Shown here in pieces: positions 17,289-27,764 of a stretch of DNA of 64,000 nucleotides. The notes beneath the pieces were generated by a model. That model searched no databases. It was not told the DNA's origin and saw nothing but the letters and a program-made list of their open reading frames with translations. Position 1 is the stretch's first letter. Each line of letters opens with the position of its first letter. Source of the stretch: Sedimenticola hydrogenitrophicus (lineage in GTDB: Bacteria; Pseudomonadota; Gammaproteobacteria; Chromatiales; Chromatiaceae); assembly GCF_029017505.1 (NCBI RefSeq), contig NZ_JAQGEI010000005.1, forward strand, positions 62,001-126,000, in the 5' to 3' direction. The translations under genes were made by a program, and so were the position numbers.

Positions 17289-18137
17289 TCAATGCGTAAT
17301 CCGATATGTCTCCTGAACCGGACCGCTCGGGCCAAGCGCGTTGGTGTTCTTCGGAGAGATGCATAACGGCGGGGTATGCCGATTTGCCGCGGCTGCTGCG
17401 ACCCGTTTATCGTCCGCGCAGGGTAGCAGACGATCAAGCTCGGTTTTGACGGTCTGGTAACATTCGCAAGCCCGCTTCTCGATTCCTGTCCTGTCAAGCA
17501 CGGTGATGTGGCCACGATGATAACTGATCAAGCCCTCATGCTGCAATCTACCAGCGGCGACCGTGACGCCCTCGCGACGAACCCCGAGGCTAATCGCGAT
17601 CAGTTCATGGGTCATGGCCAGCTCACTTGAAGGCGAGCGATCGAGACAAGAGAGCAGCCAGCGGCACAGCTGTTGTTCAATCGAATGATGCCGATTGCAA
17701 GCGGCGTTCTGGGATATCTGGGTAATCAGTACCTGAGTGTAGCGCAGCAGAAGATGTTGCAACGTGCCAGTACTTCGTCCCCCGATACGATTGATTTCAT
17801 TCATCAGTAACCGGGATTTCAGCCGATAGGCAGTGCCCGCGCATAGTGCCATGGCCCGATTTGGCATGCTGTCACCTCCCGTGATGAGGGCGATACCGAC
17901 CATCCCCTCATTGCCGATCGCGGCGATTTCGGCCGCTGCGCCATTTTCCATGATATAGAGCAGGGACACGATGGCGGTTGTCGGGAAATAAACGTACTGC
18001 GAAGGACGGCCGGACTCATAGAGGATCTCGCCGGGTGGCAGCCGTACGCGTTCGAGATGGGCGGCGAGGCGCGCGTATTCATCCTCGGGTAGCGCGGCGA
18101 GGAGGTTGTTGCGGCGGATAACGTCCGTGTCAGCCAT
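17289..18137 (-). CDS. Crp/Fnr-family transcriptional regulator, paralogue 2
   Basis: A 282-residue paralogue of the regulator at 14476, with the same beta-roll landmarks (LYESGRPSQYVYFPTTAIVSL, AEIAAIGNEGMVG, NRHHSIEQQLCRWLLS) and the winged-helix segment MTHELIAISLGVRREGVTVA. ATG 18137 is preferred because GAGG precedes it; an in-frame TTG at 18164 is possible. It carries about 45 extra C-terminal residues of low complexity after RLLPC. No Fnr cysteines are seen. Sites at 18220 and 18373 lie in its upstream region, so autoregulation is likely. Confidence 0.88.
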   Translation of the reverse strand: MADTDVIRRNNLLAALPEDEYARLAAHLERVRLPPGEILYESGRPSQYVYFPTTAIVSLLYIMENGAAAEIAAIGNEGMVGIALITGGDSMPNRAMALCAGTAYRLKSRLLMNEINRIGGRSTGTLQHLLLRYTQVLITQISQNAACNRHHSIEQQLCRWLLSCLDRSPSSELAMTHELIAISLGVRREGVTVAAGRLQHEGLISYHRGHITVLDRTGIEKRACECYQTVKTELDRLLPCADDKRVAAAAANRHTPPLCISPKNTNALGPSGPVQETYRITH

Positions 18138-18219
18138 GGGAAGTGCCTCGATAAGGTCGTTCAAAAAGTACAGTGAACGAGGTCATTTCAAGGCTAAGTA
18201 TAGACCACTCCCGGAGTTG

Positions 18220-18235
18220 TGTACGGCATCGCACA
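18220..18235. promoter_or_regulatory. Crp/Fnr-type palindrome, site 3
   Basis: TGTACGGCATCGCACA, a full match to TGTRCGNNNNCGYACA. It lies 82 bases upstream of the ATG of the second Crp/Fnr gene. Confidence 0.65.
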
Positions 18236-18372
18236 TATGCGCAATTTCGGCTTCATCGAGCTCTTTCCATTGAGGATTAATCTTCCCGCCGGATTTGGCA
18301 GTGGCGGCGCACGTGAAACGTCTCATTAGTCATGCCTAGTGGAATCATCCTCATGCACCACCGTGCGTCATG

Positions 18373-18388
18373 TGTACGTCACCGCACA
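18373..18388. promoter_or_regulatory. Crp/Fnr-type palindrome, site 4
   Basis: TGTACGTCACCGCACA followed by GACG, a full consensus match. It lies 55 bases before the ATG of the lipoprotein gene at 18444, in the region divergent from the second Crp/Fnr gene. Confidence 0.65.
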
Positions 18389-18443
18389 GACGGATCAGGG
18401 ATTTGGGGATTAATCTTGAATCCTGAAATGCAGGAGGTTATTT

Positions 18444-18905
18444 ATGAAAACATGCCAAATAGTCATCGCCGCCATTGTCGCTGTTACTGCTCTGGTGGGT
18501 GGTTGCACGAATACGGGCTATCGTCCTGTGGCATCCGCACCGGCCTACTCGAGTAACTTGTATGGTGTGATCGAAACGATCGAAGTGACCTCCGGTGATG
18601 GTGTCGATGGGATAGCGGGCACCGGTATAGGCGCAGGCGCGGTCGTCGGCGGTGTCGTCGGCGGTGTGCTCGGACATCAGGTAGGTGGTGGTACCGGTAA
18701 GGATATCGCGACCGCGGTGGGGGTCGTCGGTGGCGCCGTGGTGGGTCACGAGATACAAAAGCGCAGTCAAACGCAACAGGAGACCTACCGCCTGCGGGTG
18801 CGACTCGAGAATGGAAGTTATCAAACCGTCATGCAGGACAGCATCGAAGGCCTGCGCGTCGGAGACAGGGTGCGCATCGATAATGGGCGCGCTTATCGCT
18901 ACTGA
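18444..18905 (+). CDS. Glycine-zipper 2TM lipoprotein, SlyB-like
   Basis: A 153-residue outer-membrane lipoprotein. Signal peptide with lipobox LVGGC (Cys 21). A short beta segment (YGVIETIEV) precedes the glycine zipper at about 52-100 (GIGAGAVVGGVVGGVLGHQV), then a C-terminal RLRVRLENGSYQTV and a VGDRVRIDNGR segment. This is the Pcp/SlyB-type layout, associated with envelope integrity and stress. AGGAGG lies before the ATG, and a strong terminator follows, so it is monocistronic. Operator site 4 lies upstream. Confidence 0.88.
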   Translation: MKTCQIVIAAIVAVTALVGGCTNTGYRPVASAPAYSSNLYGVIETIEVTSGDGVDGIAGTGIGAGAVVGGVVGGVLGHQVGGGTGKDIATAVGVVGGAVVGHEIQKRSQTQQETYRLRVRLENGSYQTVMQDSIEGLRVGDRVRIDNGRAYRY

Positions 18906-18936
18906 TTTCCATACACCGAATCCCGGTCGGATCTCC

Positions 18937-18972
18937 AGGCCAACCTGTTTAGACTGGGTTGGCCTTTTGTTT
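18937..18972 (+). terminator. Rho-independent terminator after the lipoprotein gene
   Basis: A 9-bp perfect stem AGGCCAACC / GGTTGGCCT (18937-18945 and 18957-18965) followed by TTTGTTTG. Confidence 0.85.
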
Positions 18973-19160
18973 GATTAGGTCGGATCCGACCGGCCGGTGG
19001 TTTCGATGGACAAGGGATGCATGTCCATGAGTCCCATGGAACCTGATCCCGGCTCTGCACCGACGACTCGAGTACTCGCGAGGAGAACGCCATAGTCATC
19101 AAAGAGATCATATCTCTTGCGCGCACACGCAACACGCTGCGAAACGAGCATGATACGGAG

Positions 19161-22100
19161 TTGCTGCGTTCGGAGCTGTTCAGCATCGAACAGCTTAAGC
19201 GCCACGCTGTTACGCTGGCTAGTCAGCATAGAATCGATCCGCAAGCGGGACCGGACAAGCTGCTGCCACGCTTGGCGGACAACGCGCGCGTGCTGCAGGC
19301 GGCGTACGACGTCGTCACGGCCGCAGCCACGCCGGGGCAACGGATCGTGCCGGCCGAGGCTTGGCTGCTCGACAATTATTATCTGATAGAACAGCAGATC
19401 GGCCTGGCCCGCCGGCATCTCCCACGGGGCTACAGCCGGCAGTTGCCGCAACTGGCCGGCGGCGCGTCGGCCGGCTTTCCCCGTATCTACGACTTGGCGC
19501 TGGAACTTATTTCACATATGGACGGTCGTGTCGACAGCGACAATGCGAGTCAGTTCGTCGTCGCCTACCAGACTGTCGAATCGTTGCAGCTGGGCGAGTT
19601 GTGGGCCTTCCCAATCATGCTGCAATTGGCACTGCTGGAAAATCTGCGGCGCGTCGGGGTGCGTATCGCTCAGCGGCGCGAGGAACGCGATGCGGCCATC
19701 GTTTGGGCGGACCGCATGCTCGCAACGGTCGAAAAGGAACCGAAACAGCTGATCCAGTTGCTGGCCGAATTCGCCAACGCCGACGTACCGCTGACCGCGC
19801 CGTTCGTGGAGGAGTTCTACGACAGACTTCAGGCGCAGGGGCCAGCCATGGCGTTCGTTCAAACCTGGGTCGAGCAGAAGTTATTCGAGCAAGGGGTGAC
19901 GGCAACACAGTTGTCGCAAGCGGCCGGACGAACCGCCGCGGCCAATCAGATTTCCATCGCCAACAGCATCGGCAGTCTGCGCTTCATCGGGGCAATGGAC
20001 TGGCGGAATTACGTCGAATCGCTCAGCGCCGTCGAACAGATCCTGCGTGAAGACCCGATGGGGGTGCACGCTGGTCAGAATTTCATCACCCGGGACCGTT
20101 ACCGGCATGTCGTGGAGGACGTGGCGAGAGGCGCTTCGTGCAGTGAGTCGACGGTGGCTCGCGCCGCCATCATGCTCGCGCAGACGGCCGCGGAGCGGCT
20201 TGGCGACCAGGATCGCAGCGCGCATGTCGGCTACTATCTGATCAGCAGCGGACGGCGGAGCCTGGAACAGGCGGTCGGTTGCCGTCCGTCGTTGAAATCC
20301 AGGATCAACCGGGCGGCCCGGTGTATCCGCCTGAGCCTTTACCTCGGCCCAATCCTCCTGCTCACATTGCTGGCGACCTGGGGCGCGCTCTCCGCTTCCG
20401 GCGGCTTCGAGCAGGGGGGCTGGTGGACCTGGTTTTTTTCGATCGTCGGTATCGTCGCCGCATCGGCACTGGCTGTCCCGCTGGTGAATATGGTGGTCAC
20501 CCTCGTCCTGCCGCCGCGAACGTTGCCGCGAATGGATTACTCCAAGGGGATCCCGGACGTCCACCGCAGCATGGTGATCGTGCCCACCTTGCTCGACACT
20601 CCGCAGGGCGTCGACGGCCTGCTCGAGGCCCTGGAGATCCGCTACCTCGGCAACCGCGACCCCAACCTGTTCTTCGCGCTGCTGACGGATTATCGAGACG
20701 CGCCAGAGCAAGTGCTGCCGGGCGATGACGCGTTGCTGGCGTACCTGCGCGCGGCTGTCGAGGCGCTCAACACGACCTACCGCGACGACCGCCCCTGCAT
20801 CTTCTATCTGTTCCACCGTCAGCGGATATGGAACCCGGTCGAAGGTGTATGGATGGGCTACGAGCGCAAGCGCGGCAAGCTGGAACAGTTCAATGCCGTA
20901 TTGCGGGGCGGTTCACGCACGGCCTTCTCGGACATCGTCGGCGATCAGGTCATTCTCGATTCGATCAAGTACGTCATCACCCTGGATACTGACACGCAGC
21001 TGCCCCGCGATACTGCACACGAGCTGATAGGCAATCTCGCGCATCCGCTCAATCGGCCGTTGTATTCCGCCGACAAGGGCCGGATCGTGGAGGGCTACGC
21101 GATCCTGCAGCCGCGTGCTTCGATCAGTCTCACCAGTGCGGGTCAGTCCCGGTTCGCGAAGCTGTTCGCGGGTGACTCGGGCATCGACCCCTACACGCGT
21201 GAGGTGTCGGACGTCTACCAGGATATCTTCGGCGAGGGGTCTTTCATCGGCAAGGGCATCTACGATGTGGACGCCTTTCGACAAGCCGTCGACGGACGCT
21301 TTCCGGAAAACCTAATCCTCAGTCACGACCTGCTGGAGAGCGGATATGCACGTTCCGCGCTAGTGACCGATGTCGATCTCATCGAGGAACATCCGGCCAG
21401 TTATGCACAAGAGGCGAGCCGGCGTCACCGCTGGATACGTGGCGACTGGCAGCTCGCCGCCTGGCTGCTGCCGCGCGTGCCGGGGCCTCCTGTAGCGGGT
21501 GATCCGAACAGCGCGAGGACCCGGCGGCAATCCAATCCGCTCTCGCGTCTGTTGCGGTGGAAACTGCTCGACAATCTGCGCCGCAGCCTGGTGCCGCCGG
21601 CGCTGTCGGCCCTGCTGGCGGGCGGCTGGCTGTTCGGCCCGGCGCCCGTCTGGTTCTGGACCCTGCTGGTCACCGCTGTGCTGTTCGTGCCCTGCTTGCT
21701 GTCCGTCGTGATCGACTTCATCCGCAAACCCGCAGAACGCGATTGGTCGGCGCACCTGAGCCTGACCGGGAAATCCGTGGTTCGCCCCCTCGGGCATGCG
21801 TTCCTGGCACTGGTATTCCTGCCCTACGACACGTTCATCAACCTGGATGCGGTACTGCGTTCGGGTGTGCGCATGCTGTTCACACGACGCGGATTACTGA
21901 TCTGGCAACTGCCGGCCTATGCGATCCGCAACGCGCGGCGGACGCCGGCGGATTATCTGCAAGAGATGTGGATCGGGCCTGCGTTCGCCATTGGGCTGGC
22001 GCTGGCGTCGGCGTGGACAGCGGGTGCGGCGTGGCTCTACACGGCACCCGTCCTGTTGCTGTGGCTGATGTCACCCGTGGTCGGCTGGTGGATCAGTCAA

Positions 22101-25100
22101 CCGCTGGCATCGCCCATGCCGGATCTGGACGTCGGGCAACGGACCTTCCTGCGGGCGTCGGCCCGACGGACCTGGCGCTACTTCGATACCTTCGTGGGTC
22201 CACAGGACAACTGGCTGCCACCCGACAATTTCCAGGAATATCCGGCACCGGTCATCGCCTCGCGCACCTCGCCCACCAATATCGGTTTGGCGCTGCTGGC
22301 GGACCTGGTGGCGTACGATTTCGGTTACATCGCTGCCGGTGAATTACTGCAGCGGACTGGAAACACGCTGGCGGCGATGGAGAAACTGGAGCGCTACCGT
22401 GGCCACTTCTACAACTGGTACGACACGCACACACTGCAACCGCTGTTCCCGCAATATGTCTCCTCGGTGGACAGCGGCAACCTGGCCGGCAGTCTGCTCA
22501 CCCTGCAAGCTGGCCTGGTAGAGTTGAAGGACCGACCGGTATTCTCATCGAATGCGTTTCAGGGTCTGCAGGACACCTTGCAGGTGCTTGCCGATCACGT
22601 CCCTGCCTCACCCGACCCGGATCTGGCGAAGCAGATAAGCTCGCTGCAGGACACGCTCCACGCGCTCACCCTGAACGGGCAACCCGGGACGCTGGTGGCC
22701 GCGGAAAATCTGCTGGACGAGATTCACCGTACGGGCGGGGGGCTGGTCGCCTGGCTGCCCGCCGATATCGATATCGATGGCGAACTGTACTACTGGGCAC
22801 AGGTGTTCGACCGGCAAACCCGTGCACTGCGTGATGAACTCGATTTTCTGGCGCCAGGGTCGCGGCAATTCAGCGGCATCCCGACGCTGGTAGACATGGC
22901 CGGGCCGGCCGTGCCCCCGGGATCGCGCGTCAAGGCGGCGCTGGAGCGGCTCAATTCCATCGACGATCTGGTGTCTCGCTGCCGCGCACTGGCGGTGATG
23001 GATTTCGAATTCCTCTATGACGGCGCATGCAATCTGCTGGCCATTGGCTACGATGTGGGTGAACGCCGCCGCGATCCATCCTGTTACGACCTGCTGGCTT
23101 CGGAGGCGCGCCTGGCCAGTTTCCTGCTGATCGCGCAGGGACAGGTCCCGCAGAAGCACTGGTTTGCGCTCGGCCGTCTGCTGACCAGCCATGGCGGCGA
23201 CGTGAGCCTGATATCGTGGAGCGGTTCGATGTTCGAGTACCTCATGCCGCAGCTGATCATGCCGAGTTACGCGAATACGCTGCTGGAGAAGACCTGCATG
23301 GCCGCGGTTTCACGGCAGATCGAATACGGCCGGCAGCGCGCGGTGCCGTGGGGCATTTCCGAGTCCTGCTATAACGCCACCGATGCCGCCCATGTCTATC
23401 AATATCGGGCCTTCGGTGTGCCGGGTCTGGGCTTCAAACGCGGGCTGGGTGACGACCTGGTCATCGCGCCTTACGCCAGTGCATTGGCGCTGACGGTACA
23501 GCCACGGGAAGCGTGCCGCAACCTGCAGGTGCTGGCCGACCAGGGATTCCTAGGTGCCTATGGCTTCTATGAAGCGATCGATTACACACCCTCGCGGGTG
23601 CCGCGGGACAAGCACCACGCCATCGTGCGGACCTTTATGGCGCATCATCAGGGTATGAGCCTGTTGGCCTTCGCGCATGTGTTGCTCGACCAGCCGATGC
23701 AGCGCCGTTTCATGTCCGATCCACTCGCGCGTGCGACCGAACTGCTGCTTCAGGAACGGGTGCCGAAGAAGGGCGCGACCCTGCACCCGCATGCGGCCGA
23801 AGTGAGCGCCGCCGCGCGCCCGCCCGACACGGAAGCTGGTGCGTTCATGCGTGTGTTCACCGATCCGAACACACCGTTACCCGAGGTCCATCTGTTGTCG
23901 AACGGCCGTTACCATGTCATGGCGACACAGGCCGGCGGCAGTTACAGCCGTTGGCGCGACCTGGCTGTCACCCGTTGGCGCGAGGACGCCACCATGGATG
24001 GCTGGGGAACCTTCATCTACCTGCGCGACGGCGAAACCGGGAAGTACTGGTCGGCTACCTATCAGCCGACACTGCGCAAGGCCGACCACTACGAGGCGAT
24101 TTTCGTGCAGGGGCGTGCGGAATACCGGCGGCGCGACCAGGCGATCGAGGCGCACACCGAGATCAGCGTGTCTCCCGAAGACGATGTCGAGATCCGCCGG
24201 GTCACGCTCACCAACCAGTCGTCGCGCACCCGGCATATCGAGGTGACGAGTTATGCAGAAGTCGTGCTGGCACCGCTGAATGCCGACCTCGCGCATCGTG
24301 CCTTCAGCAACCTGTTCGTGCAGAGCGAAATCCTGCCCGACCGGCAGGCGATTCTGTGCACGCGTCGCCGCCGCACGCCGGGTGAGCCGGTACCATGGAT
24401 GTTTCATCTGCTGGCCGCGCCAGGCGCCTTGGCCGATGAACCGTCCTACGAGACCGACCGCGCAAAATTCATCGGCCGGTGCCGGACGACGGCCAACCCG
24501 GCGGCGCTGCAAGCCGGTGGCGGTCCGCGGCGTTCGACCAGCCGCCTGTCGGGTACCGAGGGTTCCGTTCTGGATCCCATCGTGGCGATCCGCTGCACGC
24601 TCACCCTGTCCGCCGACGAATCTGCCACCGTGCAGATCATCTCCGGTGTCGCGGACACGCGCGAGGCCGCCCTGGCCCTGCTGGAGAAGTATTGCGACCG
24701 GCACTTTGTCGAGCGGGCCTTCGAGATGGCCTGGTTCCAGAGTCAGGAGGTGCTGCGCCATCTCAACGCCGCCGAGGCCGATGCGCAGGTCTATGGCCGG
24801 CTGGCCAGTTCCGTTATCTACGGTAATGTCCTGCGCCGTGCCGCGCCCAGTGTCATCATCCGCAACCGGCTCGGCCAGTCCGGACTGTGGCGTTTTGCCG
24901 TCTCGGGCGATCTGCCGATCGTCCTGCTGCGCATCGGCGATCTGAACCGCATCGATCTGGTCAAACAGGTGTTGCAGGCCCACGCGTATTGGCGGATGAA
25001 GGGTCTGGCGGTGGATCTGGTGATCGTCAACGAGGATTTCTCGAGCTACCGGGCGCTGCTGCACGACCAGATCATGGGGTTGATCAACGCGGGGCCGGAG

Positions 25101-27749
25101 GCGCATGTCGTCGACAGACCGGGCGGTGTCTTCGTACGTCGAGCCGAGGAGCTTTCCGAGAACGAACGGGTCCTGTTCCAGTCGGTTGCCCGCATCGTCT
25201 TCAGCGATACCGCCGAGACACTGATCGAGCAGGTGGAACGCCGCGTCTCGGCCGAACGCGAATCGGACCTCCTGGCGCCGGCAGTGAAGGCGGCGGCCGA
25301 ACCGGTCACGCCGCTGCCGCCGCGCGAGCGCATCTTCTGCAACGGTGTGGGCGGCTTCACGCCCGATGGCCGCGAATATGTCGTCACCCTGGAACCCGGT
25401 CAGTGCACGCCGGCGCCATGGGCCAATGTCATTGCCAGCCCGCACATCGGTACGGTCGTCAGTGAGGGCGGAAGCGCCTATACCTGGGTGGAAAACGCGC
25501 ACGAGTTCCGGCTGACCACGTGGCACAACGACCCGCTATGCGACAGCAGCGGCGAGGCGGTCTACATCCGCGACGAGGAAACGGGCGCGTTCTGGTCGCC
25601 GACGCCCCTGCCTGCCCGCGGCCGGTCCGGATATGTGTGCCGGCACGGATTCGGCTACAGCGTGTTCGAGCATTACGAAGCCGCTATCTCCTCGGAGCTT
25701 TTCACCTATGTCGCCATGGACGCGCCGGTGAAATTCGTCGTGGTCAAGCTGCGTAATCATTCGAAACGCGCCCGCAAGCTGTCGTTGACCGGATTCTGGG
25801 AGCTCGTCCTCGGCGAGTGGCGCCATGCCAATCTGATGCACATCGTCACCGAGACGGACCCGCACAGCGGCGCGCTGTTCGCCCGCAATGCCTACGGCCG
25901 CGAATACGCCAATCGAGTAGTCTTCGCCCACGTCAACGCGCACGAGCGGTCGGTGAGCGGTAATCGTAGCGAATTTATCGGTCGTAATGGCTCGCTGGCC
26001 AAGCCGGCGGCAATGCGCCGTAAGCGTCTGTCGGGCAGGGTGGGTGCGGGCCTGGATCCGTGCGCCGCGCTGCAGACCCGGATCGAACTTGCCGAGGGGC
26101 AGGGCAGCGAGATCGTATTCGTCTTCGGTGCCGCCGCAAACGACGATGAGGCACGTGATTGCATCCAGCGCTTCGGCGGGTGGGCCGGCGCGCGGCAGGC
26201 CCTGGAGGCGGTGTGGGAGTACTGGAACCGTACGCTGGGGACGGTGCAGGTCGAGACGCCGGATCCCGCGCTGGACGTGTTGGTCAACGGCTGGCTGATC
26301 TATCAGACCCTGTCATGCAGGCTGTGGGGTCGCAGTGGCTACTATCAGTCCGGCGGTGCCTATGGATTCCGCGATCAATTGCAGGATATCCTTGCGCTGC
26401 TCCACGCGACACCGTGGCTCGCCCGCGACCAGCTGGTCCGCTGCGCCGAGCGCCAGTTCCTCAAGGGAGACGTGCAGCACTGGTGGCATCCGCCCAACGG
26501 CCAGGGCGTGCGCACGCATTTCTCCGACGATTATCTGTGGCTGCCGTACGCGACCTGCCATTATGTTCTGGCGACCGGTGATACGGGCGTGCTTGACGAA
26601 TCTTTGCGCTTTCTGGAGGGTCGTGAGTTGAATGCGCAGGAAGAGGCCTATTACGACCAGCCGCAGCGTTCACCGGAAGCGGCCAGCCTTTACGAGCATT
26701 GCGTGCGGGCGATCAGAAACGGCTTGCGCTTCGGCGCACATGGATTGCCGCTGATCGGCTGCGGCGACTGGAACGACGGCATGAACCTCATCGGCCGCGA
26801 TGGCAAGGGTGAGAGCGTGTGGCTGGCGTGGTTCCTGTACGAGAACCTGCGACTGTTCGCTGACCTGGCGCTTGGCCGGGATGACACTACCTTCGCCGCG
26901 CTATGCGCGGAACAGGCGGAGCTGCTGCGCGCGAACATTGAGGCGCAAGCCTGGGATGGCGGCTGGTATCGGCGCGCTTACTTCGACGACGGCACGCCCT
27001 TGGGGGCGTCCGCCAACGACGAATGCCAGATCGACTCGATCAGTCAGAGCTGGGCGGTGATATCCCACGGTGGTGATCCCCTGCGGGCTCGCCGGGCGAT
27101 GACCGCGGTCGACCGGCGTCTGGTGCGGCGCGATGCGCAACTGATCCAACTGCTCGACCCGCCGTTCGACACATCGGAGCTGGAGCCCGGCTATATCAAG
27201 GGCTACGTTCCCGGCGTTCGCGAGAACGGCGGACAATATACCCATGCCGCGATCTGGACCACGATGGCATTCGCCATGCTGGGCGACCGGGAACGTGCGT
27301 GGGAATTCTTCGCCATGCTCAATCCCATCCATCACGGCAGCACGCCCGAGACCATCGCGCTCTACAAAGTCGAGCCCTATGTCATGTGCGCGGACATCTA
27401 TGGCGCATCGCCGCATACGGGCACGGGCGGTTGGACTTGGTACACCGGGGCGGCAGGATGGATGTACCGGCTGACCGTGGAAACCCTGCTGGGCCTGCGC
27501 CTGGAAGTGGATCGCCTGCGCATCGCGCCGTGCATCCCGGCCCACTGGGCGGGATACAAGGTCCACTACCGCTATCGCGATACCGTCTACCATATTGCCG
27601 TCGAGATCGGCGCTGAACAGATGCAGCAGGCGGTAAGCGTCACGGTGGATGGCATCGAGCATGCCGGTAACCTCATTCCATTGATCGACGACCGTCTGGA
27701 GCACGCGGTCGAGGTGAGAATAACCGCACTATCCCAAACCTCCCACTGA
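19161..27749 (+). CDS. Cyclic beta-1,2-glucan synthase (GT84 + GH94, NdvB-type)
   Basis: A giant membrane protein of about 2,860 residues that makes periplasmic cyclic beta-1,2-glucan from UDP-glucose, used in osmotic adaptation and host or surface interaction. Membrane helices occur near residues 390-450 and in groups at about 810-970. The GT84 domain between them has the acidic motif LDTDTQ near 607. A glucoamylase-like domain (about 1280-1560) carries YNATDAAHVYQYRAFGVPG. Two GH94-type regions follow, with YGFRDQLQD near 2400 and the catalytic-type GDWNDGM near 2534. The TTG at 19161 is the first accepted start, but family-like codons (NEHDTELL) continue upstream to a GAGGAGA site with ATA at 19092-19094, so the true N-terminus is probably about 23 residues longer. 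Confidence 0.95.
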   Translation: MLRSELFSIEQLKRHAVTLASQHRIDPQAGPDKLLPRLADNARVLQAAYDVVTAAATPGQRIVPAEAWLLDNYYLIEQQIGLARRHLPRGYSRQLPQLAGGASAGFPRIYDLALELISHMDGRVDSDNASQFVVAYQTVESLQLGELWAFPIMLQLALLENLRRVGVRIAQRREERDAAIVWADRMLATVEKEPKQLIQLLAEFANADVPLTAPFVEEFYDRLQAQGPAMAFVQTWVEQKLFEQGVTATQLSQAAGRTAAANQISIANSIGSLRFIGAMDWRNYVESLSAVEQILREDPMGVHAGQNFITRDRYRHVVEDVARGASCSESTVARAAIMLAQTAAERLGDQDRSAHVGYYLISSGRRSLEQAVGCRPSLKSRINRAARCIRLSLYLGPILLLTLLATWGALSASGGFEQGGWWTWFFSIVGIVAASALAVPLVNMVVTLVLPPRTLPRMDYSKGIPDVHRSMVIVPTLLDTPQGVDGLLEALEIRYLGNRDPNLFFALLTDYRDAPEQVLPGDDALLAYLRAAVEALNTTYRDDRPCIFYLFHRQRIWNPVEGVWMGYERKRGKLEQFNAVLRGGSRTAFSDIVGDQVILDSIKYVITLDTDTQLPRDTAHELIGNLAHPLNRPLYSADKGRIVEGYAILQPRASISLTSAGQSRFAKLFAGDSGIDPYTREVSDVYQDIFGEGSFIGKGIYDVDAFRQAVDGRFPENLILSHDLLESGYARSALVTDVDLIEEHPASYAQEASRRHRWIRGDWQLAAWLLPRVPGPPVAGDPNSARTRRQSNPLSRLLRWKLLDNLRRSLVPPALSALLAGGWLFGPAPVWFWTLLVTAVLFVPCLLSVVIDFIRKPAERDWSAHLSLTGKSVVRPLGHAFLALVFLPYDTFINLDAVLRSGVRMLFTRRGLLIWQLPAYAIRNARRTPADYLQEMWIGPAFAIGLALASAWTAGAAWLYTAPVLLLWLMSPVVGWWISQPLASPMPDLDVGQRTFLRASARRTWRYFDTFVGPQDNWLPPDNFQEYPAPVIASRTSPTNIGLALLADLVAYDFGYIAAGELLQRTGNTLAAMEKLERYRGHFYNWYDTHTLQPLFPQYVSSVDSGNLAGSLLTLQAGLVELKDRPVFSSNAFQGLQDTLQVLADHVPASPDPDLAKQISSLQDTLHALTLNGQPGTLVAAENLLDEIHRTGGGLVAWLPADIDIDGELYYWAQVFDRQTRALRDELDFLAPGSRQFSGIPTLVDMAGPAVPPGSRVKAALERLNSIDDLVSRCRALAVMDFEFLYDGACNLLAIGYDVGERRRDPSCYDLLASEARLASFLLIAQGQVPQKHWFALGRLLTSHGGDVSLISWSGSMFEYLMPQLIMPSYANTLLEKTCMAAVSRQIEYGRQRAVPWGISESCYNATDAAHVYQYRAFGVPGLGFKRGLGDDLVIAPYASALALTVQPREACRNLQVLADQGFLGAYGFYEAIDYTPSRVPRDKHHAIVRTFMAHHQGMSLLAFAHVLLDQPMQRRFMSDPLARATELLLQERVPKKGATLHPHAAEVSAAARPPDTEAGAFMRVFTDPNTPLPEVHLLSNGRYHVMATQAGGSYSRWRDLAVTRWREDATMDGWGTFIYLRDGETGKYWSATYQPTLRKADHYEAIFVQGRAEYRRRDQAIEAHTEISVSPEDDVEIRRVTLTNQSSRTRHIEVTSYAEVVLAPLNADLAHRAFSNLFVQSEILPDRQAILCTRRRRTPGEPVPWMFHLLAAPGALADEPSYETDRAKFIGRCRTTANPAALQAGGGPRRSTSRLSGTEGSVLDPIVAIRCTLTLSADESATVQIISGVADTREAALALLEKYCDRHFVERAFEMAWFQSQEVLRHLNAAEADAQVYGRLASSVIYGNVLRRAAPSVIIRNRLGQSGLWRFAVSGDLPIVLLRIGDLNRIDLVKQVLQAHAYWRMKGLAVDLVIVNEDFSSYRALLHDQIMGLINAGPEAHVVDRPGGVFVRRAEELSENERVLFQSVARIVFSDTAETLIEQVERRVSAERESDLLAPAVKAAAEPVTPLPPRERIFCNGVGGFTPDGREYVVTLEPGQCTPAPWANVIASPHIGTVVSEGGSAYTWVENAHEFRLTTWHNDPLCDSSGEAVYIRDEETGAFWSPTPLPARGRSGYVCRHGFGYSVFEHYEAAISSELFTYVAMDAPVKFVVVKLRNHSKRARKLSLTGFWELVLGEWRHANLMHIVTETDPHSGALFARNAYGREYANRVVFAHVNAHERSVSGNRSEFIGRNGSLAKPAAMRRKRLSGRVGAGLDPCAALQTRIELAEGQGSEIVFVFGAAANDDEARDCIQRFGGWAGARQALEAVWEYWNRTLGTVQVETPDPALDVLVNGWLIYQTLSCRLWGRSGYYQSGGAYGFRDQLQDILALLHATPWLARDQLVRCAERQFLKGDVQHWWHPPNGQGVRTHFSDDYLWLPYATCHYVLATGDTGVLDESLRFLEGRELNAQEEAYYDQPQRSPEAASLYEHCVRAIRNGLRFGAHGLPLIGCGDWNDGMNLIGRDGKGESVWLAWFLYENLRLFADLALGRDDTTFAALCAEQAELLRANIEAQAWDGGWYRRAYFDDGTPLGASANDECQIDSISQSWAVISHGGDPLRARRAMTAVDRRLVRRDAQLIQLLDPPFDTSELEPGYIKGYVPGVRENGGQYTHAAIWTTMAFAMLGDRERAWEFFAMLNPIHHGSTPETIALYKVEPYVMCADIYGASPHTGTGGWTWYTGAAGWMYRLTVETLLGLRLEVDRLRIAPCIPAHWAGYKVHYRYRDTVYHIAVEIGAEQMQQAVSVTVDGIEHAGNLIPLIDDRLEHAVEVRITALSQTSH

Positions 27750-27764
27750 CGCAAGGAGATATCC

